NCBI GenBank assembly: GCA_009731425.1
Contig: AP018794.1
Coordinates: forward strand, 875,960-939,959
Reading direction: 5' to 3'
Source of the DNA: Lachnospiraceae bacterium KM106-2
Lineage (GTDB): Bacteria > Bacillota > Clostridia > Lachnospirales > Lachnospiraceae
DNA length: 64,000 nt
The translations under genes were made by a program, and so were the position numbers. A model generated the notes under the pieces. That model had not been told where the DNA came from, searched no databases, and worked only from the letters and a program-made list of their open reading frames with translations. Of the stretch, positions 41,367 to 50,302 are shown piece by piece. Within the stretch, counting starts at the first letter, position 1. Each line of letters starts with the position of its first letter.

Positions 41367-42416
41367 ATGAAACAATTAATTGACAAGCTTCACCTAGAGC
41401 GAACACTAACAAAAGATGAATTCATTCATCTCATTGATAATCATACAGAAGAGGATAGCGAGTATTTATTTGAGCTGGCCAGAAAGGTGAGTAATCAATA
41501 CTACGGTAATGAAGTGTATATCCGTGGGCTGATCGAATTCAGCAGTTATTGTAAAAATGATTGTTATTATTGTGGGATTCGATGTGGTAACAAGAAAGCG
41601 GAACGATACCGTCTGTCAAAAGAAGAGATCCTTTCTTGCTGTAGAGCAGGACATGAGCTTGGTTATCGTACTTTCGTACTTCAAGGTGGCGAGGACCCTT
41701 ATTACACAGATGATAAAATGGTTGAAATTGTAAGAGCGATTCGCACTGAGTTCCCAGATTGTGCGATCACTCTTTCTATCGGGGAAAAAGAGAAAGAAAG
41801 TTATCAGGCATTTTATGAGGCAGGAGCAAATCGATTTTTGTTACGTCATGAGACTGCAGATGATACGCATTATGGTAAGTTACATCCAGAGAAGATGTCG
41901 CTCAAACATCGTAAACAATGCTTATACGATCTAAAAGAGATTGGATTCCAGGTTGGATGTGGTTTTATGGTAGGTTCCCCATATCAGACGACAGAGTGCA
42001 TAGTAGAAGATCTGCAATTTATACAAGAGCTTCAGCCGGCAATGGTTGGAATCGGACCGTTTATTCCACATAAAGATACACCATTCCATGCAGAGCCTGC
42101 AGGAACATTAGAAGATACCTTATTTATGCTTGGGATTCTCAGATTAATGCTTCCGAAAGTATTGCTTCCGGCAACGACAGCGCTTGGGACGATTAATCCT
42201 AAAGGCAGAGAAAAGGGAATCTTAGCTGGTGCTAATGTTTGTATGCCAAATCTTTCACCGACTAACGTTCGTAAAAAATACTCACTCTATGATAATAAGA
42301 TCTGTACGGGAGATGAAGCGGCAGAATGTCGTATGTGCCTACAGAGAAGAATGAAATCCATTGGGTATGAGGTAGTTGAAAAACGTGGTGATACCATGAT
42401 GGATGAATGGAATTAG
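41367..42416 (+). CDS. hydE: [FeFe]-hydrogenase maturase HydE (radical SAM)
   Basis: 349 residues. The radical-SAM cysteines are in CKNDCYYC (about 62-69), followed by GIRCGN, LQGGEDPYYTD, and HETADDTHYGKLHP, which are typical of HydE. It takes part in building the dithiomethylamine bridge of the H-cluster. A 27-base gap with AAAGGTGAG leads to hydF. HydG and the hydrogenase itself are not in the window. HydE differs from BioB and PylB by the HETA/D block, so the assignment is secure. Confidence 0.94.
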   Translation: MKQLIDKLHLERTLTKDEFIHLIDNHTEEDSEYLFELARKVSNQYYGNEVYIRGLIEFSSYCKNDCYYCGIRCGNKKAERYRLSKEEILSCCRAGHELGYRTFVLQGGEDPYYTDDKMVEIVRAIRTEFPDCAITLSIGEKEKESYQAFYEAGANRFLLRHETADDTHYGKLHPEKMSLKHRKQCLYDLKEIGFQVGCGFMVGSPYQTTECIVEDLQFIQELQPAMVGIGPFIPHKDTPFHAEPAGTLEDTLFMLGILRLMLPKVLLPATTALGTINPKGREKGILAGANVCMPNLSPTNVRKKYSLYDNKICTGDEAAECRMCLQRRMKSIGYEVVEKRGDTMMDEWN

Positions 42417-42443
42417 ATTAGAATAGGAAAAGGTGAGAGTAGT

Positions 42444-43673
42444 ATGGAGAAAAGCAGTTCATTAAATAGTACGCCATCATCAGAGCGTGTTCATATTGGA
42501 TTCTTTGGAATGAGAAATGCCGGAAAATCAAGTGTTGTAAATGCGATTTTGGGACAACAGATGGCCATTGTATCTGATGTAAAAGGAACTACAACAGATC
42601 CAGTTTATAAAGCGATGGAACTATTACCATTAGGACCGGTTGTGATCATTGATACGCCGGGAATTGATGATGAGGGGGAATTAGGAGCACTACGTATCAA
42701 GAAAAGCCGTCAGGTGATGAATAAATCAGATGGTGCTGTATTGATCGTGGATTCTTTGGTAGGATTATCAGCTGAGGATCAAGAACTGATTACCTTATTT
42801 CAAAAGAAGCAATTGCCATATTTAGTGGTGTGGAATAAATCAGATGAGACTTCGGTTGATTTTTCCCAGATACCAGAAGTACCAAGCGATAAAATGATCA
42901 AAGTAAGTGCGAAGACGGGTGATCAGATTACAGAATTAAAGAATCGGATCGCTGCTATGATCCCAAAAGAGAAACCAAAGTTTCCAATCGTTTCGGATCT
43001 AATACAGCCGATGGATTTTGTCGTTCTTGTTGTACCAATTGATTCAGCAGCGCCTAAGGGACGACTGATCCTTCCGCAACAACAGACGATCCGTGATGTG
43101 CTTGACTCTAATGCGGTATCGATCGTTGTCAAAGAAACGGAATTAGAGCAGACGCTAGCTTCTCTTGGCAGAAAACCAAAACTAGTCATTACTGATAGCC
43201 AGGCATTTGGAAAAGTATCAAAGATCACACCAGATGATATCTTACTTACTTCTTTTTCGATTTTGTTTGCAAGATATAAAGGTAATTTATCCTTAGCAGT
43301 AGAAGGTGCGAAAGCACTAGATTCCATTGAGGATGGCGATACCATCTTGATTTCCGAAGGATGTACGCATCATCGTCAATGTGATGATATTGGAACGGTA
43401 AAGATGCCAAGATGGATCAAAGAATATACCGGTAAAGAAGTAAACTTTGAATTTACTTCGGGAACAGAATATCCAGAAGACTTATCTAAGTATAAAATGG
43501 TAGTCCATTGTGGTGGATGTATGTTGAATGAGCGAGAGATGAAAAGCCGTTTGGCCTATTCCAAAGATGAAGGAATACCAATCACTAATTATGGAATTTT
43601 AATCGCTTATATGAAAGGGATCTTGGAACGAAGTTTAAGACTATTTCCAGATATCGCGAAAAAGCTTTCCTAA
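42444..43673 (+). CDS. hydF: [FeFe]-hydrogenase maturase HydF (GTPase scaffold)
   Basis: 409 residues. The GTPase domain has GMRNAGKSSVVNA (about 20-32), KGTTTDPV, DTPGIDD and NKSD. The C-terminal iron-sulphur domain has CTHHRQCDD and VHCGGCM, giving the CxH-x(n)-HCxxC ligands. It is the scaffold on which the 2Fe subcluster is assembled before transfer to HydA. It is cotranscribed with hydE and followed by a strong terminator. Confidence 0.94.
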   Translation: MEKSSSLNSTPSSERVHIGFFGMRNAGKSSVVNAILGQQMAIVSDVKGTTTDPVYKAMELLPLGPVVIIDTPGIDDEGELGALRIKKSRQVMNKSDGAVLIVDSLVGLSAEDQELITLFQKKQLPYLVVWNKSDETSVDFSQIPEVPSDKMIKVSAKTGDQITELKNRIAAMIPKEKPKFPIVSDLIQPMDFVVLVVPIDSAAPKGRLILPQQQTIRDVLDSNAVSIVVKETELEQTLASLGRKPKLVITDSQAFGKVSKITPDDILLTSFSILFARYKGNLSLAVEGAKALDSIEDGDTILISEGCTHHRQCDDIGTVKMPRWIKEYTGKEVNFEFTSGTEYPEDLSKYKMVVHCGGCMLNEREMKSRLAYSKDEGIPITNYGILIAYMKGILERSLRLFPDIAKKLS

Positions 43674-43688
43674 TAGAATAAATAAGCT

Positions 43689-43723
43689 AAAAGCAGATGT
43701 TTTTTAAAAGCATCTGCTTTTTT
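43689..43723 (+). terminator. Terminator after hydEF
   Basis: AAAAGCAGATG-(11)-CATCTGCTTTT, then TT, 15 bases after the stop. Confidence 0.9.
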
Positions 43724-43753
43724 AATGAGCAGAAACAAATAACTTCTGACAAC

Positions 43754-43772
43754 TGGTATAATCTGGTATAAT
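43754..43772 (+). promoter_or_regulatory. Duplicated extended -10 element
   Basis: CTGGTATAAT occurs twice in a row (43753-43762 and 43763-43772). Each contains TGnTATAAT, so either can serve as an extended -10 promoter for the lipoprotein gene about 65 bp downstream. Confidence 0.55.
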
Positions 43773-43837
43773 AAAAGCGTGCATAAACAACTAGTTTGAT
43801 TGAAATCAAAGGGTGATAAAATGGTGGGAGGATAATT

Positions 43838-44764
43838 ATGAAAAGGAGATATTATATTGGTGTTCTGGTCATTAGTATGTTGTTGTTCGCTATGGTTGGC
43901 TGCTCGGTAAAAGTTACAAAGAAAACGACACGTACCAATCAAGCAAAGCAAGAAACAATTCTTACAACAGATTCACTGATCACTTTACTAAAAAAGAACA
44001 ACTTAACAGTAAATGATTTTAAATCATTTAAGAATCAGACAAAAGGGAGTATTTTAACGGGGATTTATTTTGATCTAGAATGGAAACAATGTAATTATCA
44101 AGTAGAGGTACATACGAATAACGATGAATTGGATGCTGTTTATGTGACAAGAAAATCGGATGATCAGGAAGTGACGGTATATACAAAGAAACAGGATGAG
44201 AGATCGTTAGAACCGGAATCATTGAAAGATTTTATCACAAAAAACGAGAGTAAAGAAGATCCGATCGCCTTGAAGCTGCCAGAAGGACTTGCAAGGGGAA
44301 AAGGAAAGCAGCAAGGTTACTTCCTAAAAGAAGGAAAGATGCCTAAAATAATAAAACCTGAGTTGGCCGATCCTAGCTGGTATGCTTATGGTGGGGTGAA
44401 TGAAGTAGAACCAGATCTGCTCTATTTTAGAGATGGCAAATTAACGGATAAGTATTTGGAAGGAAATCATATGCTGCGATTAAAAGAATCGGAAAAGGTC
44501 ACGGGTTGTGAAACGCAGGCAATATTGATGGAAATACAGTATGATCTATATAGTGTACCTGAACTAGAAAAACTGAAAAAGAAGGGGCATTCAATCTCGG
44601 AAGAAGATTCGGTATCAAAAGTCTGGTATGTTGTGTTTGGAGAAGAAAAAGCAACGAAAGATTATGAAATATACTTAAATGCAAAATATTATAGCAAAGA
44701 AGATGTAATCGCTTTGGCAAGAAGTGCGAACTTTTCAAAAAATGCGTTTAACAGCTGGTATTAA
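43838..44764 (+). CDS. Uncharacterised lipoprotein
   Basis: 308 residues. The signal peptide ends in a lipobox (LFAMVGC, Cys22), so it is lipid-anchored outside the membrane. The rest is hydrophilic and rich in Lys and Glu, with no recognised family; sections such as GSILTGIYFDLEWKQCNYQV suggest a beta-rich fold. It lies in the block that separates khpA from rimM and has its own promoter, so no link to the translation genes is implied. Confidence 0.75.
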   Translation: MKRRYYIGVLVISMLLFAMVGCSVKVTKKTTRTNQAKQETILTTDSLITLLKKNNLTVNDFKSFKNQTKGSILTGIYFDLEWKQCNYQVEVHTNNDELDAVYVTRKSDDQEVTVYTKKQDERSLEPESLKDFITKNESKEDPIALKLPEGLARGKGKQQGYFLKEGKMPKIIKPELADPSWYAYGGVNEVEPDLLYFRDGKLTDKYLEGNHMLRLKESEKVTGCETQAILMEIQYDLYSVPELEKLKKKGHSISEEDSVSKVWYVVFGEEKATKDYEIYLNAKYYSKEDVIALARSANFSKNAFNSWY

Positions 44765-44777
44765 ATGAATGAAGGAA

Positions 44778-44806
44778 TTGACTACTTTGTCGATTATTGC
44801 TATAAT
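44778..44806 (+). promoter_or_regulatory. Strong sigma-A promoter of rimM-trmD
   Basis: TTGACT and a perfect TATAAT with a 17-bp spacer. A hairpin AAGACT-GTA-AGTCTT (44810-44824) lies at the expected transcript start. Confidence 0.85.
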
Positions 44807-44889
44807 ACAAAGACTGTAAGTCTTATAAAAATAAAGGTTTAGACAAAAAATAATCGTAAATACTTATAAAGAAATAGATAGGAGATCAT

Positions 44890-45399
44890 ATGGAACAATT
44901 ACTTAGAGTTGGAGTTATTTCATCCACACATGGAGTTAGAGGAGAAGTAAAGGTATTCCCGACAACAGACGATGTGACTCGTTTTAAAACATTAAAAAAT
45001 GTCATTCTTGATACAGGGAGAGAGCAGATTGCGCTTGAGATCACAAATGTAAAATTCTTTAAGCAATTTGCAATTTTAAAATTTAAAGGTTATGACAATA
45101 TCAATGATATTGAAAAATATAAAGGTAAAGATCTTTATGTGCAACGTGAAGACGCTGTTGAATTAGAAGAAGATGAGTATTACATCGCTGATGTGATCGA
45201 CTGCAAAGTGGTAACAGATGAGGACAAGGAATTAGGAACGCTTGTTGATGTTATGGAAACAGGTGCGAATGATGTTTTAGTCGTAAAGACTAACGATGGT
45301 AAGGAAATCTTACTTCCTTATATTGATGACTGTGTATTAAATGTTGATATCGAGAAAAAGGAAATCTTAGTTCATATCATGCCAGGACTATTAGATTAG
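44890..45399 (+). CDS. rimM: Ribosome maturation factor RimM
   Basis: 169 residues. The N-terminal beta-barrel starts [21 protein letters not shown], and a C-terminal PRC barrel has [13 protein letters not shown] and [19 protein letters not shown]. It binds S19 and helps 30S head assembly. It starts a new transcript, whereas in relatives it is cotranscribed with rpsP and khpA. trmD follows after 17 bases. Confidence 0.95.
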   Translation: MEQLLRVGVISSTHGVRGEVKVFPTTDDVTRFKTLKNVILDTGREQIALEITNVKFFKQFAILKFKGYDNINDIEKYKGKDLYVQREDAVELEEDEYYIADVIDCKVVTDEDKELGTLVDVMETGANDVLVVKTNDGKEILLPYIDDCVLNVDIEKKEILVHIMPGLLD

Positions 45400-45416
45400 T
45401 AAGGAAGGATGACACT

Positions 45417-46157
45417 ATGAATTTTCATGTACTGACATTATTCCCTGAAATGATCGAACAGGGCTTTAATACAAGCATTACAAAACGTGCTATGGATAAA
45501 GGACTGCTTCATCTTGATGCGATCAATATCAGAAATTTTTCCAATAATAAACACAATAAAGTAGATGATGCTCCATATGGTGGCGGTGCCGGAATGCTAA
45601 TGCAGCCAGGACCAGTTTACGATGCTTGCCAATCGGTAAAAGAGAAAGTGGGAGAATGCCGTGTGGTCTATTTGACACCACAGGGCAAAGTATTCAATCA
45701 GACAATGGCAGAAGAATTTGCAAAAGAAAAGGATCTTGTTCTTCTATGCGGACATTATGAAGGCATTGATGAACGAGTATTAGAAGAGGTTGTTACAGAC
45801 TACGTATCCATTGGTGATTACGTATTAACCGGCGGAGAGCTGGGAGCAATGGTAATGATGGACGCGATCGCACGTTTAGTACCAGATGTACTTCATAACG
45901 ATGTATCTGCAGAGATTGAATCATTCCACAATAATTTATTAGAATATCCACAATATACAAGGCCAGAAGAATTCAGAGGAAAGAAAGTCCCTGAAGTATT
46001 ATTATCCGGTCATCATGGCAATATTGATAAATGGAGAAGAGAACAATCGGTGATCCGAACGGCCGAGAGACGTCCGGATTTATTAGAAAAAGCGGAGCTA
46101 ACGAAGAAAGAACAGGCGTTGGTGGATAAAATTGTATCCTCTGCCACAGATATTTAG
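45417..46157 (+). CDS. trmD: tRNA (guanine-37-N1)-methyltransferase TrmD
   Basis: 246 residues. The SPOUT trefoil-knot region has CGHYEGIDERV and YVLTGGELGAMVMMDAIARL, and the N-terminus has the DDAPYGGGAGMLMQPGPV loop. It methylates G37 next to the anticodon and prevents +1 frameshifting. It follows rimM with AAGGAAGG. An L19 leader and rplS come next. Confidence 0.96.
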   Translation: MNFHVLTLFPEMIEQGFNTSITKRAMDKGLLHLDAINIRNFSNNKHNKVDDAPYGGGAGMLMQPGPVYDACQSVKEKVGECRVVYLTPQGKVFNQTMAEEFAKEKDLVLLCGHYEGIDERVLEEVVTDYVSIGDYVLTGGELGAMVMMDAIARLVPDVLHNDVSAEIESFHNNLLEYPQYTRPEEFRGKKVPEVLLSGHHGNIDKWRREQSVIRTAERRPDLLEKAELTKKEQALVDKIVSSATDI

Positions 46158-46215
46158 TGAGAAATTGCTTGAAATATAGGACATGATATGTTAGAATTGT
46201 TTTGTTGTGAGATAA

Positions 46216-46252
46216 AGATGTTCCTCTGCTACGGAGTGTATTAAGAACATCT
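46216..46252 (+). promoter_or_regulatory. Leader of rplS, probable L19 autoregulatory hairpin
   Basis: AGATGTTC and GAACATCT form an outer stem; inside lies CTC-(7)-GAG in CCTCTGCTACGGAG. Its place directly before rplS and its layout suit the Firmicutes L19 leader family, in which L19 represses its own synthesis. The match was made from memory, without a covariance-model search. Confidence 0.6.
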
Positions 46253-46273
46253 AATTATGAAGGAGGCACACAA

Positions 46274-46621
46274 ATGAACGAAATTATTAGAAAAATTGAA
46301 GCAGCTCAATTAAAATCAGAAATCGCTGAATTTAACACAGGTGATACTGTTAAAGTATACGCTAAAGTTAAAGAAGGTAACCGTGAAAGAACTCAGGTTT
46401 TTGAAGGTACAGTAATTAAGAGACAAAATGGTAGCTCAAGAGAAACTTTTACAGTTAGAAAAACTTCTAACGGTATTGGTGTAGAAAAAACTTGGCCATT
46501 ACATTCTCCAATCGTAGAAAAAATCGAAGTAGTTAGACACGGTAAAGTAAGAAGAGCTAAACTTAACTACTTAAGAACTAGAGTTGGTAAAGCAGCTAAA
46601 GTTAAAGAATTAGTTAAATAA
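46274..46621 (+). CDS. rplS: 50S ribosomal protein L19
   Basis: 115 residues. [20 protein letters not shown] (about 20-39), [20 protein letters not shown] and the basic end [15 protein letters not shown] identify L19, which lies at the subunit interface. AAGGAGG precedes the start and a terminator follows. Confidence 0.97.
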   Translation: MNEIIRKIEAAQLKSEIAEFNTGDTVKVYAKVKEGNRERTQVFEGTVIKRQNGSSRETFTVRKTSNGIGVEKTWPLHSPIVEKIEVVRHGKVRRAKLNYLRTRVGKAAKVKELVK

Positions 46622-46671
46622 TTCGTTTATTATATACTGACACTTAATTGCATATTAATTGAAAGTATTCT

Positions 46672-46702
46672 GGGACAAATACCTATGTATTGTCCCTTTT
46701 TT
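46672..46702 (+). terminator. Terminator after rplS
   Basis: GGGACAAATAC-(4)-GTATTGTCCC, then TTTTTT. Confidence 0.92.
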
Positions 46703-46806
46703 AACATATTGGCATATATGTTAGAAGACAAACTGTGCTTTCTCGGCACAAAATGTTACGGGAATCGACAAGTATCGAAGGAATAATTTGAGTAGGAGCG
46801 ATCGTA

Positions 46807-47412
46807 ATGGCTTTTCGTTATCATACACTGGACAACCAGTCAGGGGAAAAGAAACTTGTTAAGTCTATTATTATATGGGCAGTTCAGATCATTATTGTGA
46901 TCTTTTTAGCATTTCTTTTAGTTCACTTTGGAGTGGATAAGACGACAATGCTTGGAGACAGCATGAAAGAAACCCTATCTAATGGCGAGACAATCGTGAT
47001 CAATAAATTTTCGTATTTATTCATGGATCCAAAACGTAATGATGTAATTGTTTTCCGTCAAAACGAAGGAGAACATGATTTTTATAATATTAAGCGTGTT
47101 GTTGGACTTCCAGGAGAGACCATTCAGATTAAAAAAGGCTTTGTTTATGTCAATGGTAAGAAAATGACAGAAAGCGTTAATGTAGAAGAAATGGAATCTG
47201 CCGGATTAGCCAAGAAAGCAATTAAATTAGACGAAGGGGAATATTTCGTACTGGGTGATAATCGTAATAACAGCGAAGACAGTCGTTATTCCACAATCGG
47301 AAATGTAGTTAGGGACGACATTATCGGAAAAGCATTTTATAATGTGGATCAGAAGAAATTAGTCAGTTCCATTAATACAGTAAAACAGAACTTATTAGAA
47401 GACAAAAAATAG
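46807..47412 (+). CDS. lepB: Signal peptidase I, first copy
   Basis: 201 residues with one N-terminal membrane helix (about 18-40). The catalytic Ser region reads MLGDSMKETL, where most enzymes have G-x-SM-x-PTL, so the Pro is missing. The catalytic Lys is in YNIKRVVGLPGET, and YFVLGDNRNNSEDSRY is box E. It cleaves signal peptides on the outer membrane face. The atypical Ser region may alter substrate choice. ylqF follows after 15 bases, then a second signal peptidase gene. Confidence 0.93.
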   Translation: MAFRYHTLDNQSGEKKLVKSIIIWAVQIIIVIFLAFLLVHFGVDKTTMLGDSMKETLSNGETIVINKFSYLFMDPKRNDVIVFRQNEGEHDFYNIKRVVGLPGETIQIKKGFVYVNGKKMTESVNVEEMESAGLAKKAIKLDEGEYFVLGDNRNNSEDSRYSTIGNVVRDDIIGKAFYNVDQKKLVSSINTVKQNLLEDKK

Positions 47413-47427
47413 AAATGAGGTAGAATT

Positions 47428-48273
47428 ATGCATTTTCAATGGTACCCAGGGCACATGACAAAGGCAAAACGTCAGATGCAGGAAGATATCAAACTCATTG
47501 ATGTTGTAATTGAATTAGTTGATGCCAGAATCCCATTAAGCAGTAAGAATCCTGATATCGATGATCTAGCAAAGAACAAATCAAGAATTATCTTGTTAAA
47601 TAAATCTGATTTAGCAGATAGAAATTATACAAAACAATGGAAAGAATGGTTTGAGGAGAAAGGCTATCATGTAGCTTTAATTAACTCTAAACAAGGAACT
47701 GGCGTAAAAGCGGTTCAAAATGTTATTTTAGAAGCATGTAAAGAGAAAATCGAACGAGATCGTAAACGTGGTATCATTAATCGCCCGGTACGTGCAATGA
47801 TCGTTGGTATCCCTAACGTTGGTAAATCTACATTTATCAATAGTTTTGCTGGAAAAGCTTGTGCAAAGACTGGTAATAAACCAGGTGTTACAAAGGGAAA
47901 ACAATGGATCCGTTTAAATAAGAATGTTGAGCTTTTAGATACACCAGGTATCTTATGGCCAAAATTTGAAGATCAGACAGTAGGTCTTAGACTTGCATTT
48001 ATTGGTTCGATTAAAGAAGAAATCTTAAACGTATCTGAATTAGCACTTGAATTGATCAAGTTTTTACAAGAACATTACAAAGGTGTGTTAGACAAACGTT
48101 ATAATATAGAGACGAGTGAAAATCCAGTGGAAGTGTTAGGACAGATTGCAGAGATCAGAGGGTGTCGTCTGAAAGGAAATGAGTTAGATTTAAATAAAGC
48201 AGCTGGTTTAGTAATGGATGATTTCCGTTCTGCAAAATTAGGTTCTATGACACTAGAATTTCCAGAAAGATAA
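47428..48273 (+). CDS. rbgA: Ribosome biogenesis GTPase YlqF/RbgA
   Basis: 281 residues, circularly permuted GTPase: the G4 motif NKSDL (about 58-62) precedes G1 GIPNVGKSTFIN (about 128-139) and G3 DTPGILW. The N-terminus MHFQWYPGHMTKAKRQM is diagnostic. It is needed for late 50S assembly. It lies between two signal-peptidase genes, the usual clostridial order. Confidence 0.95.
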   Translation: MHFQWYPGHMTKAKRQMQEDIKLIDVVIELVDARIPLSSKNPDIDDLAKNKSRIILLNKSDLADRNYTKQWKEWFEEKGYHVALINSKQGTGVKAVQNVILEACKEKIERDRKRGIINRPVRAMIVGIPNVGKSTFINSFAGKACAKTGNKPGVTKGKQWIRLNKNVELLDTPGILWPKFEDQTVGLRLAFIGSIKEEILNVSELALELIKFLQEHYKGVLDKRYNIETSENPVEVLGQIAEIRGCRLKGNELDLNKAAGLVMDDFRSAKLGSMTLEFPER

Positions 48274-48291
48274 AATCAAGAGGTGATCTTC

Positions 48292-49209
48292 ATGGGGAAA
48301 TATGAAGAAGTCGAAGATAGCCTTGAGTTTTGCAAGGATATAGATTTTTATGAAATGGCATTTCATGAGGAAAAAGTCAATGATAGAAAGTATCCCCATT
48401 TGGAAGAATATATTCATGAGAACGATAAATCCGAAAAAGCCACAGAGCAGGAATCGACAATTGTAGAAAAACTTACTCATCATAAAAATAATCATTCTAC
48501 AGGCGTAGATAACGTGATCAAACTGGTGGAATACCAAGAAGAGCAAAGTAAGAAGGGACAAGGCAATCATAAGGCAGATCCTGTTACGCAATTACCGAAA
48601 GAAGAGGTTAAACAAGAGAAAAGCAAGCCATCTAAGAAAACAAGTAAAAAAACGGAAGAGATCGAAGAGGAGAAAGAATTAAATTCTCTAACGAAGGAAA
48701 TCATTCGCTTAGTTTGTACTTTATTAGTTGCCGTTGCCATAGTATTCTCAGTAACTACATTTTTAGGAACTTATACAAGAGTTAAGGGGAGTTCCATGGA
48801 ACCGACTCTTCACAATAAGGATATGCTCATTATCGATAAGCTGACTTATCGAACTTCTGATCCAAAACAATTTGATATTATCGTGTTTGAACATTCGAAA
48901 AGCGAATGGTATATAAAAAGGATTATTGGACTCCCAGGACAAACCGTACAGATTAAAGATGGAAAAGCTTATATCAATGGAAATGAACTGAAAGACTCTT
49001 ATGGTTTAGAACCGATGGACGATGCTGGTCAAGCGGCCGAACCAATTCAGTTAGGTGAAGATGAATATTTTGTCCTCGGAGATAATCGAAATGATAGCGC
49101 AGATAGTCGAATGGAATATGTAGGCGTGGTCAAGCGTGATAAGATTATCGGAAAATGTGCTTACCGTTTCTTCCCATTCGATTCTTTTGGAAAAATAGAT
49201 CATAAGTAG
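48292..49209 (+). CDS. lepB: Signal peptidase I, second copy with long cytoplasmic extension
   Basis: 305 residues. About 130 residues of charged, probably disordered sequence (many Lys/Glu) precede the membrane helix (LVCTLLVAVAIVFSVTTFLG). The catalytic domain is standard: VKGSSMEPTLHNKD with the Ser, WYIKRIIGLPGQT with the Lys, and GDNRNDSADSR. The extension may mediate contacts or regulation. GTG 48283 is in frame, but AGAGGTG sets ATG 48292. It overlaps no gene; rnhB follows after 12 bases. Confidence 0.93.
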   Translation: MGKYEEVEDSLEFCKDIDFYEMAFHEEKVNDRKYPHLEEYIHENDKSEKATEQESTIVEKLTHHKNNHSTGVDNVIKLVEYQEEQSKKGQGNHKADPVTQLPKEEVKQEKSKPSKKTSKKTEEIEEEKELNSLTKEIIRLVCTLLVAVAIVFSVTTFLGTYTRVKGSSMEPTLHNKDMLIIDKLTYRTSDPKQFDIIVFEHSKSEWYIKRIIGLPGQTVQIKDGKAYINGNELKDSYGLEPMDDAGQAAEPIQLGEDEYFVLGDNRNDSADSRMEYVGVVKRDKIIGKCAYRFFPFDSFGKIDHK

Positions 49210-49221
49210 TAAAGAGGACAT

Positions 49222-49983
49222 ATGATGTTAAGTATAGCAAAAATTAAAGAACAATTAGAACAAGCGGATGAGAACTCTCGTAAGGCGTTATTAGAGGAGT
49301 ATTCTCTTGATAGCAGAGCAGGAGTATTAAAGCTTGTTGAAAAATATAGAAAGCAAGAACAGAAACTGCAAGATGAGATTGCCAGAATTCAAGTATTAAA
49401 GCAATATGAAAGGCAATATGGGGATCACCAGTTTATCTGTGGAATCGATGAAGTAGGAAGAGGACCGCTTGCTGGCCCTGTTGTTGCAGGAGCTGTTATT
49501 TTAGATAAAGATGTCGATATCTTGTATTTAAATGATAGTAAGCAATTATCGGAAGCAAAGCGAGAGGCATTATACGAAGAAATCAAAGAAAAAGCAGTTG
49601 CTTATGCGATCGGTGTCGTATCTCCTGCAGATATTGATGAATTAAACATTTTACAGGCGACTTATAAAGCAATGCGAATTGCAATTAGCAAACTACAAGT
49701 AAAACCTGATTTACTTTTAAATGATGCTGTTATTATTCCACAAGTGGATGTGGAACAGGTTAAGATCATTAAGGGAGATGCGAAGAGTGTATCGATCGCA
49801 GCCGCTAGTATCTTAGCAAAAGTTGAAAGAGATCGAATGATGGTAGAGTATGATAAACTATATCCGGAATATCACTTTGCTAGTAATAAAGGATATGGCA
49901 GTGCTGAACATATTAAAGCATTGAAAGAAATTGGACCATGTGCTATTCATCGTTCTAGCTTTATTACACATTTTGTAGATTAA
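49222..49983 (+). CDS. rnhB: Ribonuclease HII
   Basis: 253 residues. The active-site start is CGIDEVGRGPLAGPVVAGAV (about 73-92) with the catalytic Asp-Glu pair. LLNDAV and AASILAKVERDRMM supply the remaining acidic residues. It nicks RNA-DNA hybrids and misincorporated ribonucleotides. The first two codons are both ATG (49222 and 49225), and GAGG suits the second slightly better. Confidence 0.95.
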   Translation: MMLSIAKIKEQLEQADENSRKALLEEYSLDSRAGVLKLVEKYRKQEQKLQDEIARIQVLKQYERQYGDHQFICGIDEVGRGPLAGPVVAGAVILDKDVDILYLNDSKQLSEAKREALYEEIKEKAVAYAIGVVSPADIDELNILQATYKAMRIAISKLQVKPDLLLNDAVIIPQVDVEQVKIIKGDAKSVSIAAASILAKVERDRMMVEYDKLYPEYHFASNKGYGSAEHIKALKEIGPCAIHRSSFITHFVD

Positions 49984-50005
49984 TCAAAAGAAAAGGGGAC
50001 AAAAG

Positions 50006-50290
50006 ATGGAAAAGAAGAAAGAAAATAAAGCCGTTGCACTTTCTTATGATCCGGTTGATCAGGCACCTAGAGTCATAGCTTCCGGAAAAGGCTATGTAGC
50101 GGATAAGATCATTGAAACGGGTAAAGATTCAAAGGTCCCTGTTTATCAAGATGAGAAACTTACAAATACGTTATCGAAGTTAGAAATTGGAGATTATATT
50201 CCAAAAGAATTATATACAGTTGTTGCTGATATTATGATGTTTGTCGATGATTGCGACAAGATCAAGCAAAAACTAGGAAGAGCAAAATAA
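50006..50290 (+). CDS. FlhB C-terminal-like protein (YlqH type)
   Basis: 94 residues that match only the cytoplasmic C-terminal domain of FlhB/YscU export-switch proteins: AVALSYDPVDQAPRVIASGK, VPVYQDEKL and IGDYIPKELYTVVADIM. The autocleavage NPTH motif is replaced by SYDP, so no self-cleavage is expected. Such stand-alone proteins accompany rnhB in many clostridia and can partly replace the FlhB tail. No flagellar genes are in the window. Confidence 0.9.
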   Translation: MEKKKENKAVALSYDPVDQAPRVIASGKGYVADKIIETGKDSKVPVYQDEKLTNTLSKLEIGDYIPKELYTVVADIMMFVDDCDKIKQKLGRAK

Positions 50291-50302
50291 AAGGGTGGTG
50301 CC

